Shown in pieces: positions 29,058 through 36,869 of a stretch of 64,000 bases of DNA (position 1 is its first letter; the number at the start of each line of letters is the position of its first letter). Under the pieces are notes generated by a model. The model ran no database searches. It was not told the origin of the DNA and worked only from the letters and a program-made list of their open reading frames with translations. The position numbers and the translations under genes were made by a program. Origin of the DNA: Thermohalobaculum sp039805905. Its GTDB lineage: Bacteria; Pseudomonadota; Alphaproteobacteria; Rhodobacterales; Rhodobacteraceae. The stretch covers positions 1 to 64,000 of the forward strand of contig JBDIVM010000010.1 in NCBI GenBank assembly GCA_039805905.1, written 5' to 3'.

Positions 29058-29530
29058 GCGCGCTGCCCGCGTCAGCCATGCGGGTACAGGAGGCGCTTCG
29101 GGCCCTCGGCTCGCGGGCGCAGGTGCGCGAGATGCCGGCATCGACCCGCACCGCGGCGGAAGCGGCCGCGGCCTGCGGCTGCCCGCAAGGCGCGATCGTC
29201 AAGTCGCTGATCTTCCGCGGCGCACGGTCCGGCTTCGGCATCCTGGTCCTGACCTCGGGCACCAACCGAGTGCACGAGAAGCGGCTGGGCCGCATCCTGG
29301 GCGAGACTCTGGAGCGGGCCGATGCCGATTTCGTCCGCGAGGCGACGGGCTACGCCATCGGAGGGGTGCCCCCGCTCGGCCATGCGACGCGGATGCGCGT
29401 GGTGATGGACCGAGACCTGTATGCCCATTCCGAGATCTGGGCCGCCGCGGGTACGCCGCAGGCGGTGTTCCCGACCACGCCCGCCGAGCTCGCCCGCCTG
29501 ACCGGGGCCGAGATCGCCGAGGTGACCTGA
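29054..29530 (+). CDS. YbaK/EbsC-type aminoacyl-tRNA deacylase
   Basis: A 158-residue protein of the YbaK/ProX-like editing domain family, which hydrolyses mischarged tRNAs. Visible motifs are QGAIVKSLIFRG and the GGVPPLGH loop near residue 105. The GTG start overlaps the TlpA-like stop by four bases. The closest family subgroup cannot be set from sequence alone. Confidence 0.85.
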   Translation: MSALPASAMRVQEALRALGSRAQVREMPASTRTAAEAAAACGCPQGAIVKSLIFRGARSGFGILVLTSGTNRVHEKRLGRILGETLERADADFVREATGYAIGGVPPLGHATRMRVVMDRDLYAHSEIWAAAGTPQAVFPTTPAELARLTGAEIAEVT

Positions 29531-29561
29531 GCAGGTCGCCGAACCGGGCGGCGGGCGCGCC

Positions 29562-30131
29562 TCACCCGCCGAGCAGCATCCGCCGCAGCATGCCGTCGCG
29601 GCGGGCAAAGTGGTGCCACAGCGCTGCGCCCACATGGCCGAGCAGGATCACCGCGAGGCCGAAGGCGGTCCAGGCATGGACCGCGGCGAAGCGGTCCTTC
29701 AGCAGCTCGGAGCCGGGCCGGATCGGGTCGGGCAGCTCGAACCAGGTGAAGACCAGGTTCTTCAGGCCGTAGGTCTCCTGCAGGGGCGAAGCCGAGGCCG
29801 TGAGCCAGCCCGTGAGCGGCAGCGCGATCATCAGCATGTAGAGAGCCAGGTGCGCACCCCGGGCAAGCGCCATCTCCAGCGGCGGCGTGCCCGGCGGCGG
29901 CGCCGGTGCCGGGTGGGTCAGCCGCCAGCCGATGCGGGCAAGCGCAAGGCAGAAGATGACGAAGCCCCAGCTCTTGTGGGTCTGGTAGAGGCCGAACTGG
30001 AGATAGACATCGGCGACGAGATTCACCATGCGGAAGCCGAGCCCGATCTGGAACAGGATCAGCACTGCCATCAGCCAGTGCAGCAGCCGGGCCGGCCAGC
30101 CCCATCCGGTCGCGGTGTTGGCCAGGGCCAT
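29562..30131 (-). CDS. Cytochrome b561 family protein
   Basis: A 189-residue membrane protein with four helices and the haem-ligand histidines of the family (RLLHWLMAVLI; QTHKSWGFVIF; LGHVGAALWHHF). These di-haem b cytochromes shuttle electrons between quinol and periplasmic acceptors. The ATG at 30131 follows GAGGGAG; a GTG five codons earlier is less likely. It follows two YceI genes on the same strand, a common cybB-yceI pairing. Confidence 0.88.
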   Translation of the reverse strand: MALANTATGWGWPARLLHWLMAVLILFQIGLGFRMVNLVADVYLQFGLYQTHKSWGFVIFCLALARIGWRLTHPAPAPPPGTPPLEMALARGAHLALYMLMIALPLTGWLTASASPLQETYGLKNLVFTWFELPDPIRPGSELLKDRFAAVHAWTAFGLAVILLGHVGAALWHHFARRDGMLRRMLLGG

Positions 30132-30146
30132 CCGCGGCTCCCTCAC

Positions 30147-30725
30147 TCAGCGCGCGGGCCGGGCGGTCAGCTCGAAGCGGACCGAGACCTCGGGGCCGAT
30201 GTCGACGAACAGCGCCGACGGCCCGACGCCGAGCAGGAAATCGGTGCGGTTGACGTCAAGAGTGCCGGCAGCGCGGGCGCTGCCGGAACCGATGTCCAGC
30301 GTGATGGTCGTCGAGATCGGACGGGTCTTGCCGCGGATGGTGATCTCGCCGTCGGCACGGTAGCGGTCCTGCCCTTCCGGGATCAGGCGGCGCAGCTTGT
30401 AGATCACCTCGGGATGGGAGGCCGCGTCGAACCATTCCGCCGAGCTGGCGAAAGCACTCGCCAGCGCGTCGTCGAGATCGATGCTGCCGCTCTGGATGCG
30501 CAGCTCGAGCTCGGCCGCCGCCGGGGCAGCCTTGTCGAACAGGCCGTGGCCGGTGAAGCGGGTGAAGCGGCCTTCGGCAGACTGGCCGTTGCGACGGTAG
30601 TCGAACAGGATCCGGGAGCCCTCCGGATTGACCGCCCAGCTCAGCGGCGCCGCGCCCGCCGTCCAGGTCAGCGACGCCAGCACCACCACCGGGATCGCAA
30701 GGGCAGCAGTGCGGAACCGGATCAT
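30147..30725 (-). CDS. YceI family periplasmic protein (second copy)
   Basis: A 192-residue protein with a signal peptide and a YceI lipocalin-like barrel. Typical segments are LSWAVNPEGSRILFDYR, SIDLDDA and GEITIRGKTRPIS. YceI proteins bind isoprenoid quinone-like lipids. It is paralogous to the gene 11 bases upstream, and 15 bases ahead of the cytochrome b561 gene. Confidence 0.88.
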   Translation of the reverse strand: MIRFRTAALAIPVVVLASLTWTAGAAPLSWAVNPEGSRILFDYRRNGQSAEGRFTRFTGHGLFDKAAPAAAELELRIQSGSIDLDDALASAFASSAEWFDAASHPEVIYKLRRLIPEGQDRYRADGEITIRGKTRPISTTITLDIGSGSARAAGTLDVNRTDFLLGVGPSALFVDIGPEVSVRFELTARPAR

Positions 30726-30736
30726 CGTGCCACACC

Positions 30737-31309
30737 TCAGCGCTTAGGGCTCATCTCGAGATCGATGCGGATCGGGACCCGGCTGCCGATCGCCGGCGCG
30801 CCGAAGGTCATGCCGTATTCGGTCCGGTCGATCTCTCCGGTGACGGTAAAGCCGGCGACCGTGATGTCGGGGAAGAACGGCGACGGGCCGATCCGGTTCA
30901 GCGTGGCATCGAGTGTGACCGGGCGGGTCACGTCGCGGATCGTGAGCTCGCCGGCGATCTCGGCCGTGTCGCTCCCCGTCGGGCGCACCGCGGCCGAGCG
31001 GAACGTCATCTCCGGGAACCGCGCGCTGTCGAAGAACGCCCGCGAGCGCAGCTGCTCGTCGCGCACATGGTTGAAGGTCTCGACGCTCTCGGTCCGGATC
31101 ACGAACTTGACCCGGGTCGCTTCCACATTGCCTGGGTCGAAGTCGATCGTGGCGTCGAAGTCGCGAAACTGGCCGTGGACGGTCGAGAAGCCGAGATGGT
31201 CGGCGGTGAAGGTGACGAAGGCATGGCTCTTGTCGATCTCGTAGGGCTCGCCGGCCGCTGGCAGGCCGAACCCGGCAATCGTGATGACGACGACGGCGGC
31301 AGCGCGCAT
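30737..31309 (-). CDS. YceI family periplasmic protein (first copy)
   Basis: A 190-residue YceI protein: signal peptide, then YEIDKSHAFVTFTADHLGFS, RDEQLRSRAFFDSARFPEMT and GELTIRDVTRPVTLDATLN, all close to the family consensus. I chose the ATG at 31309, which starts at the signal peptide; the longer frame adds an unconserved, shadow-like stretch. It is the first gene of a yceI-yceI-cytochrome b561 operon. Confidence 0.9.
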   Translation of the reverse strand: MRAAAVVVITIAGFGLPAAGEPYEIDKSHAFVTFTADHLGFSTVHGQFRDFDATIDFDPGNVEATRVKFVIRTESVETFNHVRDEQLRSRAFFDSARFPEMTFRSAAVRPTGSDTAEIAGELTIRDVTRPVTLDATLNRIGPSPFFPDITVAGFTVTGEIDRTEYGMTFGAPAIGSRVPIRIDLEMSPKR

Positions 31310-31455
31310 CGGAGCGGTCTGACGGTTCGAGTTGCTCGCCCGCACGGCAGAAGCCGCCGGGCCTGCCGGAGAATGTAGACCTGTCCCTGCCGGACGCACA
31401 ATCCCGTCTGAAAACAAGGTCGTGATCGGCGCCGGCCATGCGGCGCCCGGGGCGA

Positions 31456-32331
31456 TCAGCGGGTCGGGACCGGCGGATCCTGGCGATAGTCGTAGAAGCC
31501 CCGCCCGGTCTTGCGGCCGAGCCACCCCGCCTCGACATATTTCACCAGCAGCGGGCAGGGCCGGTACTTGGTGTCTGCCAGCCCGTCATGGAGCACGTTC
31601 ATGATCGCGAGGCAGACATCGAGGCCGATGAAGTCGGCGAGTTCGAGCGGCCCCATCGGATGCCTCGTCCCGAGCTTCATGGCGGTGTCGATGCCCTCGA
31701 CCGAGCCCACGCCCTCGTAGAGCGTGTAGATCGCCTCGTTGATCATCGGCAAGAGGATGCGGTTGACGATGAAGGCCGGGAAGTCCTCGGCATTGGCGGC
31801 GGTCTTGCCGAGCCTTACCACCACGTCCCTCAGCGTCTGGAAGGTGGCCTCGTCGGTGGCAATGCCGCGGATCAGCTCGACCAGCTCCATCACTGGGACG
31901 GGGTTCATGAAGTGGAAGCCCATGAACCGCTCGGGCCGGTCGGTCGAGCTGGCGAGCCGGGTGATCGAGATCGACGAGGTGTTGGTGGTCAGGATGGTCT
32001 GCGGCGCGAGGTGCGGCTTCAGCGTGTCGAAGATCCGGCGCTTCACCGCCTCGTTCTCGGTGGCGCATTCGATCACGAGGTCGGCCTTAGCCAGCGCGAC
32101 GAGGTCGAGGGTCGGCTTGATCCGCGCCACCGCGGCGTCGCGCGCGGCGCCGTCCATCTGGCCCTTGTCGACCATGCGGCCGAGGCTCCAGCGGATCCGC
32201 TCGAGCGCCTTGTCGAGGTGTTCCTGGCCGATGTCGTTCAGCCAGACATCGTAACCGGCGCTCGCGAAAACCTGTGCAATCCCGGCGCCCATCTGCCCGG
32301 CGCCGACGACGCCTACCGTGCGGATCTCCAT
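31456..32331 (-). CDS. hbd: 3-hydroxybutyryl-CoA dehydrogenase
   Basis: A 291-residue NAD-dependent dehydrogenase. The Rossmann start is VGVVGAGQMGAGIAQVFAS, catalytic His and Asn lie in FMGFHFMNPVPVMELVE, and the C-terminal domain has NRILLPMINEAIYTLYEG. It acts in butyrate/PHB or beta-oxidation-type metabolism. In many relatives it sits directly behind etfBA; here a divergent NYN gene lies between. TGCA elements precede its start. Confidence 0.92.
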   Translation of the reverse strand: MEIRTVGVVGAGQMGAGIAQVFASAGYDVWLNDIGQEHLDKALERIRWSLGRMVDKGQMDGAARDAAVARIKPTLDLVALAKADLVIECATENEAVKRRIFDTLKPHLAPQTILTTNTSSISITRLASSTDRPERFMGFHFMNPVPVMELVELIRGIATDEATFQTLRDVVVRLGKTAANAEDFPAFIVNRILLPMINEAIYTLYEGVGSVEGIDTAMKLGTRHPMGPLELADFIGLDVCLAIMNVLHDGLADTKYRPCPLLVKYVEAGWLGRKTGRGFYDYRQDPPVPTR

Positions 32332-32360
32332 GCCGCGCTATCCCCCAGTATATTCTCCCT

Positions 32361-32419
32361 TGCACACTCTTCATGGTGCGCTGCAACAAACAAGTATGCC
32401 GGAGGCATGACATATTGCA
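32361..32419 (-). promoter_or_regulatory. TGCA cluster upstream of hbd
   Basis: TGCA at 32361, 32382 and 32416 lie in the AT-richer gap ahead of hbd. A TATACT box at about 32347-32352 on the minus strand resembles the -10 of boxCBA (AATATACTG in both). No good -35 is seen. BoxR control of hbd is only a possibility. Confidence 0.3.
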
Positions 32420-32550
32420 AGCGCGAGATGTGAAAAAACGCGACAATTTTATTTCGTGCAGTGCGGCAGGCCGCCGCGGTGCAATCGGCAGTCGACAGGG
32501 CGCGGAACATTTGCTCTGCTTGGGTCCGCCTGACCCGGAGTGAGACGTCC

Positions 32551-33399
32551 ATGATCACAGAAAGCCGTCCGGCAAGCCTTGCCGTGCTGATCGACGCCGA
32601 CAACACCAGAGCCCGCTATGCGCAGGCGATCTTCGAAGAGATCGCCAAGTTCGGCGAGGCCAATGTGCGCCGCATCTATGGCGATTTCTCTAGCAGCCGT
32701 CTCGCGGGATGGGACAGAGCCGTGCAGTCGCTCGCGATTCTTCAGCACCAGCAGCGCAACAACACCACGGGCAAGAACGCGGCTGACATTGCGCTGGTGA
32801 TCGACGCAATGGACCTGATGCACAAGGGCATGCTGGACGGCGTGTGCCTCGTGAGCTCTGACAGCGACTTCACAAGGCTCGCACAACGGCTGCGCGAGGA
32901 CGGGCTGCGGGTGTATGGCTTCGGTGAGCGCAAGACCCCCGAGGCGTTCCGTAGCGCGTGCAACCAGTTCATCTATGTAGAGAACCTCGTGTCCGATGCC
33001 GACGGGGCGCTTCCCGTTGTTGATACCTCCGAGGCAGCCTCCGAACCGGCATTGAATCAGAAGGCCGATCGGAACGCTGAGGTCAAGTCGAAGGATGTTG
33101 TGAAGAAGATCCCCCCGACCGCCGTTGAAACGAGTGCAAAGAACGAGCCCGCGTCGAAGGCTGTCCCGATCATTCTGAAGGCGATGGTCGGTCTCGAGGA
33201 CGATGAAGGCTGGGCCGCGCTCGGCGGTGTCGGCAGCCGGATCAACAACATCGCGCCGGATTTCGACCCGCGCAGCTACGGGCATTCGAAGCTGAGCACA
33301 CTGGTCGAGAAGAGCGGCGGTTTCGACAGCAGAAGGTCGTCTACGACCGGCCTGATGATTCGCGCGAGAAATCCGAAGAAAAGGAGCAGCGCAAAGTGA
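32551..33399 (+). CDS. NYN-domain (PIN-like) protein with OST-HTH/LOTUS domain
   Basis: A 282-residue protein. The N-terminal NYN/LabA-like nuclease fold (about 10-150) shows the acidic residues in VLIDADNTRA, KNAADIALVIDAMDLM and LVSSDSDFTRL. A Lys-rich linker follows, then a C-terminal OST-HTH (LOTUS) domain (about 205-275, GWAALGGVGSRIN and GHSKLSTLVEKSGGF). This pairing is widespread in bacteria and thought to act on RNA. Its GC content and codon choice are lower than the neighbours, and it splits the etfBA-hbd neighbourhood, suggesting later acquisition. The ATG at 32551 was chosen because the longer frame lacks conserved sequence. Confidence 0.88.
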   Translation: MITESRPASLAVLIDADNTRARYAQAIFEEIAKFGEANVRRIYGDFSSSRLAGWDRAVQSLAILQHQQRNNTTGKNAADIALVIDAMDLMHKGMLDGVCLVSSDSDFTRLAQRLREDGLRVYGFGERKTPEAFRSACNQFIYVENLVSDADGALPVVDTSEAASEPALNQKADRNAEVKSKDVVKKIPPTAVETSAKNEPASKAVPIILKAMVGLEDDEGWAALGGVGSRINNIAPDFDPRSYGHSKLSTLVEKSGGFDSRRSSTTGLMIRARNPKKRSSAK

Positions 33400-33403
33400 G
33401 GAA

Positions 33404-33427
33404 CGGCCCGCGCCGGGGCGCGGGCCG
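33404..33427. terminator. Strong bidirectional terminator hairpin
   Basis: A perfect 11-base inverted repeat (33404-33414 with 33417-33427) around GG lies in the 54-base gap between convergent NYN and etfA genes. Confidence 0.65.
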
Positions 33428-33453
33428 CAGCCAATTCAGCCGGAACGCGCGCC

Positions 33454-34383
33454 TCAGCCCAGCGCCTTCTCCAGTTCCGGCAGGGCCTGGAACAGGTCCG
33501 CCACGAGGCCATAGTCGGCGACCTGGAAGATCGGCGCCTCCTCGTCCTTGTTGATGGCGACGATGACCTTCGAGTCCTTCATGCCGGCAAGGTGCTGGAT
33601 CGCGCCCGAGATGCCGACCGCGATGTAGAGGTCGGGGGCGACCACCTTGCCGGTCTGGCCGACCTGCCAGTCGTTCGGCGCATAGCCCGAATCGACCGCG
33701 GCGCGCGAGGCGCCGGTGGCGGCGCCGAGCTTGTCGGCCACGGCCTCGATCAGCCGGAAGTTCTCCTTCGAGGCCATGCCGCGCCCGCCCGAGATCACGA
33801 TCCGGGCCGAGGTCAGCTCTGGCCGGTCCGAGGAGGCGGTCATGTCCTGCACCCAGGACGAGAGGCCGGGATCGGCGGCGGCCGCGCCGGTCTCGACCGG
33901 GCAGGGCGCCTGCTCGCCCGCCGCCTCGAGGCTCGCAGAGCGGACGGTAATCACCTTCTTCGCGTCCCGCGACTTCACGGTCTGGATCGCGTTGCCGGCA
34001 TAGATCGGGCGCACGAAGGTGTCGGCATCGACCACGTCGATGATATCGGAGATCACCATCACGTCCAGGAGCGCCGCGACCCGCGGCATGCAGTTCTTGC
34101 CCGAAGTCGTCGCCGGAGCCACGAGGTGCGCATAGCCGCCGGCCAGCGAGACGACCAGATCGGCCATCGGCTCGGCCAGGCGGTGGCCATAGGCCGCGCC
34201 CTCGACATGGATCACCTTCGCGACGCCGGCGAGCCTGGCCGCCTCGGCGGCGACAGCGCCGCAGTTCAGGCCGGCGACCAGCACATGGATGTCGCCGCCC
34301 ATCTTCTTTGCCGCCGTGACGGTCTTCGACGTCGCGTCGTTCAGATGGGCGTTGTCGTGCTTGGCAAGGATCAGGACGGCCAT
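33454..34383 (-). CDS. etfA: Electron transfer flavoprotein alpha subunit
   Basis: A 309-residue FAD-binding subunit. The C-terminal FAD signature is clear (LYIAVGISGAIQHLAGMKDS then VIVAINKDEEAPIF). It accepts electrons from acyl-CoA and dimethylglycine-type dehydrogenases, several of which are in this window. It follows etfB by one base. Confidence 0.96.
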   Translation of the reverse strand: MAVLILAKHDNAHLNDATSKTVTAAKKMGGDIHVLVAGLNCGAVAAEAARLAGVAKVIHVEGAAYGHRLAEPMADLVVSLAGGYAHLVAPATTSGKNCMPRVAALLDVMVISDIIDVVDADTFVRPIYAGNAIQTVKSRDAKKVITVRSASLEAAGEQAPCPVETGAAAADPGLSSWVQDMTASSDRPELTSARIVISGGRGMASKENFRLIEAVADKLGAATGASRAAVDSGYAPNDWQVGQTGKVVAPDLYIAVGISGAIQHLAGMKDSKVIVAINKDEEAPIFQVADYGLVADLFQALPELEKALG

Positions 34384-34384
34384 G

Positions 34385-35146
34385 TCAGATCACCCCCGCT
34401 TCGTTCTTCAGCTTCTCGACCAGCTCGGCGACCGAGGCGACCCTGACGCCGGCCTTGCGTGCGGGCGGCTCGGTGACCGCGACGATCTGGAGCCGCGGGG
34501 TCACGTCGACGCCGTAGTCGGCGGGCGTCTTGATATCCAGCTGCTTCTTCTTCGCCTTCATGATGTTCGGCAGCGAGGCGTAGCGCGGCTCGTTCAGCCG
34601 CAGGTCGACGGTGATGATCGCCGGCAGCTTCACCCGGATCGACTGCAGCCCGCCATCGACCTCGCGCACCACGGTCGCTTCGCCCTCGCCCATCTCGAGC
34701 TTCGAGATGAAGGTGGCCTGCGGCCAGCCGAGCAGCGCCGCCAGCATCTGGCCGGTGGCGTTCATGTCGTTGTCGATCGCCTGCTTGCCGCAGATCACCA
34801 GGCCCGGCTGCTCGGCGTCGATCACCGCCTTGAGCAGCTTGGCGACCGCGAGCGGCTCGATGTCGGAGTCGACCGTCGCGGCCGCCTCGATCAGGATCGC
34901 CCGGTCGGCGCCCATGGCAAGGGCGGTGCGCAGCGTCTCCTGCGCCTGCCTGACACCGACCGAGACCGCAATGATCTCCTCGGCCTTGCCGGCCTCCTTC
35001 AGCCGGATCGCCTGCTCGACGGCGATCTCGTCAAAGGGGTTCATCGACATCTTGACATTGGCGAGATCGACCCCGGTCCGGTCCGCCTTCACGCGGACCT
35101 TCACGTTGTAGTCGATCACGCGCTTGACGGGCACCAGCACCTTCAT
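34385..35146 (-). CDS. etfB: Electron transfer flavoprotein beta subunit
   Basis: A 253-residue AMP-binding partner of EtfA. The start MKVLVPVKRVIDYNVKVRVK and the segment VRQAQETLRTALAMGADRAIL are characteristic, as is LRLNEPRYASLPNIMKAKKK in the recognition-loop region. It is the first gene of etfBA; a promoter should lie in 35147-35400. Confidence 0.96.
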   Translation of the reverse strand: MKVLVPVKRVIDYNVKVRVKADRTGVDLANVKMSMNPFDEIAVEQAIRLKEAGKAEEIIAVSVGVRQAQETLRTALAMGADRAILIEAAATVDSDIEPLAVAKLLKAVIDAEQPGLVICGKQAIDNDMNATGQMLAALLGWPQATFISKLEMGEGEATVVREVDGGLQSIRVKLPAIITVDLRLNEPRYASLPNIMKAKKKQLDIKTPADYGVDVTPRLQIVAVTEPPARKAGVRVASVAELVEKLKNEAGVI

Positions 35147-35400
35147 GGCGGCGTGTCTCCTCGGTTCGATGCACCCCGGCGCGTTGACCGGAGCGATTCC
35201 TGCGGCAGGCTTGCGTCACTGCGCCGCTTGATAGCGGTTTCGGCGGGAAAGCCTACTGAAAAAACGACGCAGCATTTCAGGGAAACGCCAAGTCGCGCCG
35301 CGCCCCGCCCCGGTTCGCCGGGCCGCGTCAGGCCAGGACGGCGTCAGCATCAACCGGGTTCGCCGGACACCGGGATCGGGCCGGGAGCGGGATCGAACCC

Positions 35401-36294
35401 TCAGTTCCGCCGCACCACACAGGCCCCTCCGGCCTGCTGAAGCCGGGCGCAGAGCCGGAACGCATCGACGCGGCTGTCCATGCCGATGCGTGCCGACCAG
35501 ATGCGCTGGCGGCCGAGCCCCGCGCGGGCGCGCACCAGCATGGGCTCGCGCCCGCCGATCAGACTGGCATGGCGCTGCTGCACCCGGGCGAAGCGCGAGA
35601 GCGCAGCGTTGTAGCGGACATTGGCGGCGACCTCGACGCCCCAGGGCTGCCATTCGGCGCCCTCGTAGAACACCGCCCGGGTCGTCATCACGGGCAGCTT
35701 GCGGCACGCCTCGGCGAAGCCGAGCGCGGCGTCGAGCGGGCGCGGCTCGACCTCGCGGCCCTGCTCGCGGAACCAGGCGGCGGGGCGGAAGGTGATCGAG
35801 TGGACATAGGCCAGCGTCTCGCCGGGAAGCCCGCTTTGCCCGCCGAGCCAGGCCTCGACCCGGTTCTCGCCGCTGTTGTAGGCCGCCGCCGCAAGCCCGT
35901 AATTGCCGAAGCGGCCCTTGAGCTCGGCGAGGTAGGCGGCCGAGGCCGGGATTGCCTGCACGGGGTCGAAGGGATCGGCGAGGCCGCGCAGCCGAGCCGT
36001 GCCGGGCATGAACTGCGCCACGCCCTGGGCACCCTTGGGGCTGACCGCCTTCACGTCGAACCGGCTCTCCTTCCAGATCAGCCGGGCAAGGAACTCGGGC
36101 GGCAGGCCATGATTTGTGGCGGCGTCCTCGATCATGGCGCAGAGGCGCGCGGCCTCCGCCACCTTCGGGTCGGCAGCCGCGGCCTCCTGCTGGCCGATGT
36201 CGGAGGGCGGCGGCGGAACGGCCCCGGCCCCGGGGGCCAGCAGCATGGCGAGCGCGAGCGCCGCCCCGCTCAGCGGTTGGCGCCGGGCACCCAC
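35401..36294 (-). CDS. Lytic transglycosylase (SLT domain)
   Basis: A 297-residue exported enzyme. The signal peptide ALALAMLLAPGAGA precedes an SLT domain with catalytic Glu in LIWKESRFD and the motifs GAQGVAQFMPGTA and AAYNSGENRVEAW. It cleaves peptidoglycan between MurNAc and GlcNAc. The GTG start at 36294 has GAGG seven bases upstream and overlaps the adenosyltransferase gene by 25 bases. The last 100 residues are less conserved. Confidence 0.88.
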   Translation of the reverse strand: MGARRQPLSGAALALAMLLAPGAGAVPPPPSDIGQQEAAAADPKVAEAARLCAMIEDAATNHGLPPEFLARLIWKESRFDVKAVSPKGAQGVAQFMPGTARLRGLADPFDPVQAIPASAAYLAELKGRFGNYGLAAAAYNSGENRVEAWLGGQSGLPGETLAYVHSITFRPAAWFREQGREVEPRPLDAALGFAEACRKLPVMTTRAVFYEGAEWQPWGVEVAANVRYNAALSRFARVQQRHASLIGGREPMLVRARAGLGRQRIWSARIGMDSRVDAFRLCARLQQAGGACVVRRN

Positions 36295-36842
36295 AGCACG
36301 TCCTCGGCCCCGTTGCCGTTGGCGACTCGGGAGGCGACAAAGAACCAGTCGGAGAGGCGGTTGAGATACTTCACCGCAGCCGGGTTCACCTCCTCGGTTC
36401 CGGCAAGCTCGACCGCCAGCCGCTCGGCCCGGCGGCAGACGGTGCGGCAGAGATGCAGATGCGCGGAGAGCGCGGTGCCGCCCGGCAGCACGAAGGAGCG
36501 CAGCGGGCGGAGCCCGGCGTTCATCTCGTCGATCTCGCGCTCGAGCCGCTCGACCTGGCCGTCGGTGACCCGCAGCGGCGGGTGCTGCGCCGCGGCATCC
36601 TGCGACAGGCCGGGCCGGCAGAGGTCGGCGCCGAGGTCGAAGAGGTCGTTCTGGATGCGCGCCAGCGCCGCATCGGTTTCGCCCGCGGCATGGAGCCGGG
36701 CCAGTCCGACAGTGGCGTTGGTCTCGTCCACCGTGCCGTAGGCGGCCACCCGCAGGCTGTGCTTGGCGACCCGCGTGCCGTCGCCGAGCGCGGTCTCGCC
36801 CGTGTCGCCGGTGCGCGTGTAGATGCGGTTCAGGACGACCAT
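36270..36842 (-). CDS. PduO-type cob(I)alamin adenosyltransferase
   Basis: A 190-residue enzyme that makes adenosylcobalamin. The N-terminal ATP-binding motif is YTRTGDTGETALGDGTRVAK, with the later signature CRRAERLAVEL and LNRLSDWFFVASR. It is often found next to etfB in alphaproteobacteria, here separated by the transglycosylase. Confidence 0.94.
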   Translation of the reverse strand: MVVLNRIYTRTGDTGETALGDGTRVAKHSLRVAAYGTVDETNATVGLARLHAAGETDAALARIQNDLFDLGADLCRPGLSQDAAAQHPPLRVTDGQVERLEREIDEMNAGLRPLRSFVLPGGTALSAHLHLCRTVCRRAERLAVELAGTEEVNPAAVKYLNRLSDWFFVASRVANGNGAEDVLWVPGANR

Positions 36843-36869
36843 ACGCCAGATACCCTTCCGGTTGCCCGG

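Noticed and set aside
35380..35405. Possible tRNA T-arm (GGGATCGAACCC)
   Set aside because: The stem does not pair properly and no anticodon or D arm can be folded around it.
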